Below are positions 56,075-64,000 of a DNA stretch of 64,000 nucleotides, one piece after another. The number at the start of each line of letters is the position of its first letter. Position 1 is the stretch's first letter. The notes beneath the pieces were generated by a model that worked only from the letters and a program-made list of their open reading frames with translations, made no database searches and had not been told where the DNA came from. Origin of the DNA: Lachnoclostridium sp. An118. GTDB taxonomy: Bacteria; Bacillota; Clostridia; Lachnospirales; Lachnospiraceae. The stretch lies in contig NZ_NFLQ01000003.1 in assembly GCF_002160985.1 (NCBI RefSeq), forward strand, positions 62,001 through 126,000, read 5' to 3'. The position numbers were made by a program, and so were the translations under genes.

Positions 56075-59023
56075 TCAGATCTCCCTTTCCGCGCTCTTTT
56101 TGGGCGCTGTCTTTTTATGTTCGGGTTTGGGCTGGCTTTTCAGCTGCTCCACAACGGACTTCCGTTTTTCCGGCAACTCCCGTTGGGGCGGCTGCCGCTG
56201 GCCGTTGTTGAGAATGCCGTCGATCATGCCGTAGTCATCCTCCACGGCCATTTCCGCATTTTTCAGCGGGTTGTCCGGCAGGAAGCCGGGAACCTCGGCA
56301 AAGCCGAAGCTGTCGCAGTAGTGACAGGATACCTTGCCGTCCCGCTTGATGGCAACGATGTCGCTGACGCTCATGGACGGGTGACGGTAGTCGGCGGGGT
56401 GTTCATTGTTGAAGCGGTAAAAAAGCTGTTCGGCAGTATCGCCCTTCAAATCGGAGGGCAGCAGCGGCGCGGTGTAGACTAGATCGTAGTTGTCCCGCTG
56501 CGCCGTCTGCCCGATGGACTTGAGCCATTCCAGCCCCTCATAGCGGATGTCCCGCAACTCGTCGGTGTGCTTCACCTGATAAATAGCGAAGCAGTCGCCC
56601 TTGTGATCGAGGAACGCCTGCTCCCGTTCCTGCTGGTGGTCCATGCGCTCCTTGACCTGAGCATCGAAAGCCGGGCTTTCCTCCCATTCCTCGCGGGTGA
56701 CGGCGAAGATCCCGTCGTAGGCGTCCAGGTCGGTGGTATCAAAAGCCATCGCCGGATTCTCACCCTGCTGGACGATATAAACGGTCAGGTCGCGCTCCAT
56801 CAGCTCATAGGCCCGCTCTTTGGAGAGGGGCAGAAGGTCCCCGTCCAGATAGCCGCTCTTTTCCAAATCGTCCTGGGTCAGCGTGGGGTCCGGCATGGGG
56901 TACTCGTCCAGGTGCTGCTCCGGGGCGTCCGGCAGCATGGTAGTTTCCGGGGCGGCGGCCTGGGCCGCTGCCTGCATCTGCTGGACAGCCGCCTCCTGCA
57001 AAGTTTCGATCATGGACAGCGGCGCATACTGAATGGATTGGCCGCCCATGTCGTGCATCTCGCAGATTTTCAGCGCGGCGGTGGACAGGGGCAGCTCCGG
57101 GGCGTCCAGCTGGCCGCCGTCCAATGCCCGCATTGTGCCCTTGTCGTAGATAGTGTAGTCATAACCGCCGTCACAGGGCTGGACGTGGAGGTACAGCCGT
57201 CCGTCCAACTCATAGAGCTTTTCCGCCTGCGCCTGGGCCTTGACCTGCTCAGCCGTCATACTGCCATCTTGAAGGGCGTTGTGCAGTTTTACACACTCGT
57301 CATAGGTTCCCGCATAAAGTACCTCTCCGGGGATAAGGGATAAATCATCCGCAACGGTATATTCCTGGATATAGGTACTGTCTGCCGGTGAGGTACGCTC
57401 AAAATTGCTGTGGAGCTTGTAAGCATGGCGGGCGGGAGCCTGCATGGGGACCTCCGCCTCCGATGCGGCTTCCTGCTGCGGCACTGTCTGTTCCGACTGG
57501 GCGGCCAGGTCAATACCGCGCTCCTTGCAGATAACCTTATAGTGCCGGTCAATGTCCGCGATCAGTTCCCCGGCCGCCTTGTTGATGGTCTCCAGACTGG
57601 CCCGCAGCTCCGGTAGCTCCTTACCCTGGCTCCAGTTGGCGATGTAGCCGAAGCTGTTCTCGCCGGTCTGGATACCGTAATACTGGCAGACGGCATAGGA
57701 AATGCTCTCGGCCTCCACCTCCTCGGTGTTGCGGTCTTTCTTCTTGGGCGGCTCCTTATCACCGGCCCTGGCCGCTTCCTCCTGGGCCTTGGCGTAGTTG
57801 TGCAGCTTGCTGTGGGCGATCTCATGGACGGCGGCGGAAACGGTCTGCACCTCGCTCATGCCTGCCCGGATGGCGATGCGCTGCTGGTCCGGCGAGAAAT
57901 ACCCGTCCATGTTGGCGGCCATCGGCTCCACGGAGAGCGGCACCGGCGCGGACCGGCGCAGGGCCTCCATGAAAGCCTCGTAGTTCTGGACATTCCCGGA
58001 CAGGGAGGACGCCAGCTCCGGCAGGGGCTTGCCGTCCGTCTGGCTCACATCAAACACCTTCACCGGGCGGAACATGGGGATCTCAACTTCCCGTTCCTCC
58101 ATGACCGCCTTGCCCTCTGCATCCAGGATGGGGGCTTTGGTGTCCGGGTCCAACTTCTGTTCCTCGATCTTTTTCTTGAACGGCGTTGGCGCGATGATGG
58201 TAATACCATGCTCACCCTTTTTCACATGGCGCTCAAACTGATTTTTCCACTTGTTATATCCGGCTACCAGCGTGGCGTCCGGCTTCTGCATATAGATGAG
58301 CATGGTGTTGTTGACGGAATAGCGGTGGAACCGGGACATCACAGACAGGTAGCGCATATACTTTTCGCTCTCGAACAGCTCCTTGATGCCCTGTTCAATG
58401 CCCGCCGTGATTTGCTGCAACCGTTCCCGGTTGGTGGGTTTGTCAGCCATGATGTTCACTCTCCCTTCTATGGCCGAAATTTCAGCGGTGTGTTCTGCGA
58501 TCCACTGGTCCTGTTCCTCGGTGCTGCTGTCGAGAAAGGTGTCCAGCAGATAGCCCATGTAGTCTTTTTTTTGGACGGCCTCCAAAAAGCGCGGGTGCGG
58601 GTCCTCGTCCGCCGTCTTGGGGGAATAGTCGGCCTCCCATTTTCGGAGCAAGTGATAGTAGTCCGTCAGGACGCGCCAGCCGTGTTCTCGTTTTTCTTTC
58701 CGCACCTGCGCCTCGGTTTTCTGCCGGACATAACTTCGCCGGATCGGGGCCTTGCTGTCATAAGAAAGGCCAAAATCCTGGGCCAGCTTTTCAGCGGCCC
58801 CCTTGGGGGACAGGTCATAGAGCCGGGCGGTGAAGTCGATCACATCGCCGTCTGCGCCGCAGCCAAAACAGTGGAAACGGGTGTCCACCTTCATGCTGGG
58901 GTGGCGGTCATCGTGGAAGGGGCAGCAGGCCATACCGCCGCGCCCCACTGCGATGCCGTAAAGCTCCGCCGCCTCTCTGGCGGTGACGGACTGTTTTACG
59001 ACTTCAAAGACGCTCTCGCCCAT
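56075..59023 (-). CDS. CHC2 zinc-finger / ArdC-like / YodL-domain protein (fusion)
   Basis: A 982-residue protein. Residues 1-100 carry a primase-type CHC2 zinc finger (CCPFHDDRHPSMKV, FHCFGCGADGDVIDF). From about 194 an ArdC/LtrC-like single-strand-binding domain begins (RYLSVMSRFHRYSVNNTMLIY), with a zincin motif HEIAHS at about 398. The C-terminal part (about 750-950) resembles a YodL domain. In related elements the first and second parts are often separate genes; here an internal ATG (MADKPTNRERLQ, near 58450) with GGGAG upstream could still give a shorter protein. Roles in DNA transfer and anti-restriction are inferred. Confidence 0.82.
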   Translation of the reverse strand: MGESVFEVVKQSVTAREAAELYGIAVGRGGMACCPFHDDRHPSMKVDTRFHCFGCGADGDVIDFTARLYDLSPKGAAEKLAQDFGLSYDSKAPIRRSYVRQKTEAQVRKEKREHGWRVLTDYYHLLRKWEADYSPKTADEDPHPRFLEAVQKKDYMGYLLDTFLDSSTEEQDQWIAEHTAEISAIEGRVNIMADKPTNRERLQQITAGIEQGIKELFESEKYMRYLSVMSRFHRYSVNNTMLIYMQKPDATLVAGYNKWKNQFERHVKKGEHGITIIAPTPFKKKIEEQKLDPDTKAPILDAEGKAVMEEREVEIPMFRPVKVFDVSQTDGKPLPELASSLSGNVQNYEAFMEALRRSAPVPLSVEPMAANMDGYFSPDQQRIAIRAGMSEVQTVSAAVHEIAHSKLHNYAKAQEEAARAGDKEPPKKKDRNTEEVEAESISYAVCQYYGIQTGENSFGYIANWSQGKELPELRASLETINKAAGELIADIDRHYKVICKERGIDLAAQSEQTVPQQEAASEAEVPMQAPARHAYKLHSNFERTSPADSTYIQEYTVADDLSLIPGEVLYAGTYDECVKLHNALQDGSMTAEQVKAQAQAEKLYELDGRLYLHVQPCDGGYDYTIYDKGTMRALDGGQLDAPELPLSTAALKICEMHDMGGQSIQYAPLSMIETLQEAAVQQMQAAAQAAAPETTMLPDAPEQHLDEYPMPDPTLTQDDLEKSGYLDGDLLPLSKERAYELMERDLTVYIVQQGENPAMAFDTTDLDAYDGIFAVTREEWEESPAFDAQVKERMDHQQEREQAFLDHKGDCFAIYQVKHTDELRDIRYEGLEWLKSIGQTAQRDNYDLVYTAPLLPSDLKGDTAEQLFYRFNNEHPADYRHPSMSVSDIVAIKRDGKVSCHYCDSFGFAEVPGFLPDNPLKNAEMAVEDDYGMIDGILNNGQRQPPQRELPEKRKSVVEQLKSQPKPEHKKTAPKKSAEREI

Positions 59024-59025
59024 GC

Positions 59026-59303
59026 TTACTTGCCGCCCGCTTTCGTGACGGGTGGTTTGTACCCGGCGGCCTTGGCCCGTTCGCTGGCGGCCTTGCGGCG
59101 CTCGGCGCTGTACGGCTCCCGCACCGATACGCAGCGTTTGGGCACCGTAAAGGTCTGACGGTCCTTTTTCACGATCTGGTCCGGGTATTTTTCCGCCAGC
59201 CGCCGCAGCTTTTCCAGCAGGCGCGGGTCGTGGGAATAGACCTCGGCGGTGGCCTCGGCCTGGTTGTAGAGGATAATCGTTTCCTGTTCATACAAACTCA
59301 GTT

Positions 59304-59307
<4 letters not shown>
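59026..59307 (-). CDS. Small ICE backbone protein
   Basis: A 93-residue basic protein (KLSLYEQETIILYNQAEATAEVYSHDP and RRLAEKYPD) with a Lys-rich tail. It is a conserved companion of topB and the primase/ArdC gene in this element type; I know no function. The start overlaps topB by ATGA, and the next gene begins 2 bases after its stop. Confidence 0.7.
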
Positions 59308-61383
<2,076 letters not shown>

Positions 61384-61403
<20 letters not shown>

Positions 61404-62076
61404 CTTCCTCTACCTCCATTTCTTCGTTGGATTTTTTCAGTTTTCTGGAAACGCTGTTGCCATCGTCCAGAAGGCAGTCATAACCGACGTTGTAATCATA
61501 GCGGTACAGCTTTCCCAGCAGGTCGTTGATGATGACACGGCAGGCCAGCAGCACCCGCGTCTTATCCACCTGCATGAGCTGGTAACGGCGGTAATCGCTG
61601 AAATATTCCTCGCGCAGATGTGTCCGGGCGGCGGTTTCCTCCATCAGAATGTCGATCACGTCCTTGTCGCCGTCCTCTTTCGCGCCCTCGGCATAGTTCA
61701 GCATCTCCATCACCATCGGGAAGCTCTGCTCATCCTTCGGGGCTTCCTCTTTGAGATAGCCGATCAAGGCGCAGAACAGGAACCGGGCCGCTGTCTGCTC
61801 CGGCTCGGTCAGAGCGGAAAGGGTTTCCTGCCCGCTGGGCAGAAGTTTGTTGCAGACAAAATCGTGGACCTCGCCGCGGAACAAGTGGCGGATGGCGTCG
61901 ATGGACAGCGCCGGTTTGGAGGTGTCTGTATCGTCCTCCACTTTGTAGATTTCAAATTCTTCTTCGTCTGTCTTTTTGCGCACCTTGGCGAGCGCCGTGC
62001 AAACGATGTCGCCGCCAAAGTAGACGCCGAAGCAGATCAGGTCGAACACAATGAGAAATTGGATAAAATAATTCAT
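61384..62076 (-). CDS. ICE protein with N-terminal membrane helix
   Basis: A 230-residue protein with one N-terminal helix ([29 protein letters not shown]) and a helical cytoplasmic part. I do not recognise a family. It starts at MNYFIQF, overlapping the previous gene by ATGA, and overlaps topB by 20 bases, so it is clearly part of the conjugation operon. It may be an accessory of the transfer machine. Confidence 0.65.
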
Positions 62077-62273
62077 TTTGCTTTTCTCCTTTCGCGCAGC
62101 CACGCAGTCAGTTCTTTGTGGCAGAAGCCCACGCAGGGCTGGCCGGGGCGGTAGGTTCCGCAGCCATAGCAGGGGGGGCCGGGAGATAAAGAGGGAGGAC
62201 GGGAAGCTGCCTTCCCGCCCTCCGGCCTGCGCGTCATCATGGGTTCATAAGGGCTGTCGGTGAACCGGGTCAT
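62073..62273 (-). CDS. Small cysteine-containing ICE protein
   Basis: A 66-residue protein with a conserved-looking core [18 protein letters not shown] (four Cys, perhaps a metal site). Small proteins of this type are common in this spot in clostridial ICEs. It overlaps both neighbours by ATGA. Confidence 0.65.
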   Translation of the reverse strand: MTRFTDSPYEPMMTRRPEGGKAASRPPSLSPGPPCYGCGTYRPGQPCVGFCHKELTAWLRERRKAK

Positions 62274-63052
62274 TTGGCCGGGTTCTCGCTTTCCTCATCG
62301 CCGCCCCCGCCGGCGTCCTCCGGCTCGTCAGATTCCTCGGTCTCCCAAGGGTCCTCGTCCTCCTGTTCGGTATCGTCCTCGCCGTAGTCGTAATCATCCA
62401 GGTTGTCGCTGCCCTTGGTCTTGGGCTTCTGCTTGATGAATTTGAAGTAGACCAGCGCACCGATGCCGCCCAGCACAGCCAGCACCACCAGCAGCATCGC
62501 CGGGTTCAGCCCTGCCGGTTCCTGTTCCGGCTCCGGCTCTGTTTCCGGGTCAGGGGTGGGTTCCGGCTCCTGGCCCGTACACTCTGCCATATTCACGGCG
62601 CACACCGGGCAGGCCGTATTCACCGCACCGGCGGCGCACTTTTCCGTGCAGTTGCAGACGGCGGGCGTTTCCTCCGCCGTCTCGCCGTCCTCCATCAGCG
62701 CCTCCAGGTCGGCCTCGTCCACCTGGTTCAAGAAGTGGACGGCGGTCTCCTTGTCCTCGTTGGCGCGGTCAATGAGGATGTAAAAATAGTTACCCGCCTT
62801 GGTGGTGACGGTGATGAGCTGCTTGTTGCCGCCAAAGTCATCCACCAGGGCGGCGTTGCCCTCCGGGGTCAGGGCGGGGCTGTCCTCGGTTTCCTCCACC
62901 ACCACGTTGCTGTCGTTGGTGGCGTCCGCCGCCGGTGTGGCCGTGGGCGCAGGGTCAGTGCCCTGGGCAAAGGCGGTCACAGAGAAGCCGCCCATCAGCA
63001 TCAGGCAGGTGCAAAGGGCGGCAAAGGTTCTGAAAATCTTTTTATTCTTCAT
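62270..63052 (-). CDS. DUF4366-type exported membrane protein
   Basis: A 260-residue protein with a signal peptide (1-30, ending VTAFAQ), an extracellular domain ([24 protein letters not shown]), a Cys-rich segment ([19 protein letters not shown]), a Pro/Glu linker, a membrane helix (about 186-208) and an acidic tail. It matches DUF4366, part of the transfer apparatus in Tn1549-like elements, perhaps anchoring the channel. Confidence 0.82.
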   Translation of the reverse strand: MKNKKIFRTFAALCTCLMLMGGFSVTAFAQGTDPAPTATPAADATNDSNVVVEETEDSPALTPEGNAALVDDFGGNKQLITVTTKAGNYFYILIDRANEDKETAVHFLNQVDEADLEALMEDGETAEETPAVCNCTEKCAAGAVNTACPVCAVNMAECTGQEPEPTPDPETEPEPEQEPAGLNPAMLLVVLAVLGGIGALVYFKFIKQKPKTKGSDNLDDYDYGEDDTEQEDEDPWETEESDEPEDAGGGGDEESENPAK

Positions 63053-63296
63053 GGGTCATTTCCTCCTGTTCGGGATTGGCAGAACCCACCGCCCGGCCGG
63101 GCACCATGCCGCCAGACAGCATGGCGGACAGCTGGGCCGGGGTCATACGCAGGGCGCGGACCATCTGGACGATCTCCAGGTTCTCCGCCTCGGTTTTCTG
63201 CGCTTCCAGGTCTTTCAGCTTTTCCTGCTGTTCCGCGATCTTCTCGCGGGTTTTGGCGATCTCCTGGTCGATGCGCTCGATTTTGTTTTTAGCCAT
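63042..63296 (-). CDS. DUF4315-type coiled-coil protein
   Basis: An 84-residue protein with a long coiled coil ([22 protein letters not shown]) and the segment [15 protein letters not shown]. It matches DUF4315, a companion of DUF4366. AGGAG precedes the ATG, and its end overlaps the DUF4366 gene by 11 bases. Confidence 0.82.
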   Translation of the reverse strand: MAKNKIERIDQEIAKTREKIAEQQEKLKDLEAQKTEAENLEIVQMVRALRMTPAQLSAMLSGGMVPGRAVGSANPEQEEMTHEE

Positions 63297-63329
63297 AGTC
63301 AAATCACTCCTATTCTTCATAAAAATTTG

Positions 63330-64000
63330 TCACCAGTTCATCAAGCCGTAGCCCTTGATGCACTCGTAGGTCAGGGAATAACTCTTGATTTTGCAGGCGT
63401 CGCCGGAATTACCCTCTACGGTGTAAACCCGGCTGCCGTCGGTGCCCACTACGATGCCCACATGGTCGGCGCTGCCATCCAAGTCCCAATCGAAGAAGAT
63501 AGCGTCGCCTGGGGCGATGTTGGCGTAATCCCGCCCGCCCCATTGTCCGTGCGACTGGAACCAGGGGATGCCCTGGGACTGGCAGGCGGCAAAGCGCGGC
63601 TCGGAAAGGCCCATCTGGCCGTAACACCAGGACACGAAGCAAGCGCACCACTCCACGCGGGAATTAAAGCCGTACCAGCTCCAATAGGGCTGGCCGCCCA
63701 CGTTGCCCACCTGGCTTTTGGCGATGTCCACCACCGCCTGATTGCCGGGCCGGGTGCCGTTGACAAACTCCACACCGGCCAAACTCTCGGAATCGCTGGT
63801 GTCGGCGGACCCGCCGCCGAAGATCAGGGGCTTGTTGCCCAGCGTCTGCCGGTACACCTGGTACATTTCCAGCTGATCCGGCGTCAGCAGCTCCAACGCC
63901 ACGGAGGAGATGGGCTTGCTGGTGAGGGTCACATTTAAGATGTAGTAGTTGTAGGGCACTTCCACGTCATACTCGTTGCCCTCGCTGTCTGTCCGGGTCT
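63330..64000 (-). CDS. CHAP-type cell-wall peptidase of the ICE (CD1108-like), N-terminus outside window
   Basis: The visible C-terminal part of about 223 residues has an amidase/peptidase domain: catalytic Cys in VEWCACFVSWCYGQMG, then PGDAIFFDWD, ADHVGIVV with the His, and YTVEGNSGD. Such enzymes open the peptidoglycan for the conjugation channel. The reading frame continues past the window edge, where more domains would be expected. Confidence 0.85.
   Translation of the reverse strand, partial: TRTDSEGNEYDVEVPYNYYILNVTLTSKPISSVALELLTPDQLEMYQVYRQTLGNKPLIFGGGSADTSDSESLAGVEFVNGTRPGNQAVVDIAKSQVGNVGGQPYWSWYGFNSRVEWCACFVSWCYGQMGLSEPRFAACQSQGIPWFQSHGQWGGRDYANIAPGDAIFFDWDLDGSADHVGIVVGTDGSRVYTVEGNSGDACKIKSYSLTYECIKGYGLMNW

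Overview
The window looks like a chromosome segment of a Gram-positive Clostridia bacterium, most likely a Lachnospiraceae (Clostridium cluster XIVa) gut organism. The grounds are Firmicutes-type housekeeping genes with strong AGGAGG ribosome sites, intrinsic terminators, an archaeal-type IMP cyclohydrolase paired with a stand-alone AICAR transformylase, and a clostridial integrative conjugative element (ICE). No rRNA, tRNA or CRISPR array was seen.

Positions 1-28256 are ordinary chromosome, almost all on the minus strand. From right to left: two WYL regulators with a DUF2828/TROVE-like vWA protein, a PfoR-like EIIC permease, an amidohydrolase with an ornithine-cyclodeaminase-like enzyme, decayed gene remnants, a ribosomal-protection-type GTPase fused to an NYN (Rae1/YacP-like) nuclease, greA, a degenerate acetylglutamate-kinase-like protein, a YesM-type histidine kinase with an AraC-type response regulator, a His-less HPr paralogue, split purine genes, glmM, eno, a YeiH exporter with its LysR regulator, secG-rnr-smpB, and the first codons of an aminotransferase.

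At 28257-28313 lies a second copy of the last codons of ribosomal protein S9 (rpsI), followed by the probable rpsI terminator. I read this as the attL end of an ICE that entered the 3' end of rpsI. From there to the window end everything looks element-borne. The recombination module comes first: two tandem tyrosine recombinases, an excisionase and a sigma-like regulator. A visibly more A+T-rich cargo region (about 32-42.5 kb) follows. It holds a winged-helix regulator, DegV, a radical SAM protein, a KTR protein, TetR with a collapsed ABC transporter, and a plus-strand envelope operon (alpha/beta hydrolase, cardiolipin synthase, AI-2E-family permease). That operon seems to be driven by an inverted duplicate of the tetR promoter.

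From 42.6 kb to the end is a G+C-rich clostridial conjugation backbone (Tn1549/CTn-like gene content), all on the minus strand. It carries the relaxase, an AbiE toxin-antitoxin pair, MobC, a 2546-residue helicase-methylase with a nested tnpV, a primase/ArdC fusion, topoisomerase III, DUF4366 and DUF4315 proteins, and a CHAP peptidase cut by the window edge. The coupling protein and the VirB4/VirB6-type channel genes are not in view and would be expected beyond 64 kb.

The most interesting points are a cloverleaf-like RNA candidate in front of the DUF2828 gene, the GTPase-NYN fusion, the rpsI attachment site, the overprinted tnpV, the promoter-duplicating inverted repeat at tetR, and several unusual regulatory structures (a 44-bp palindrome at the EIIC gene, and an attenuator-like leader on the amidohydrolase).
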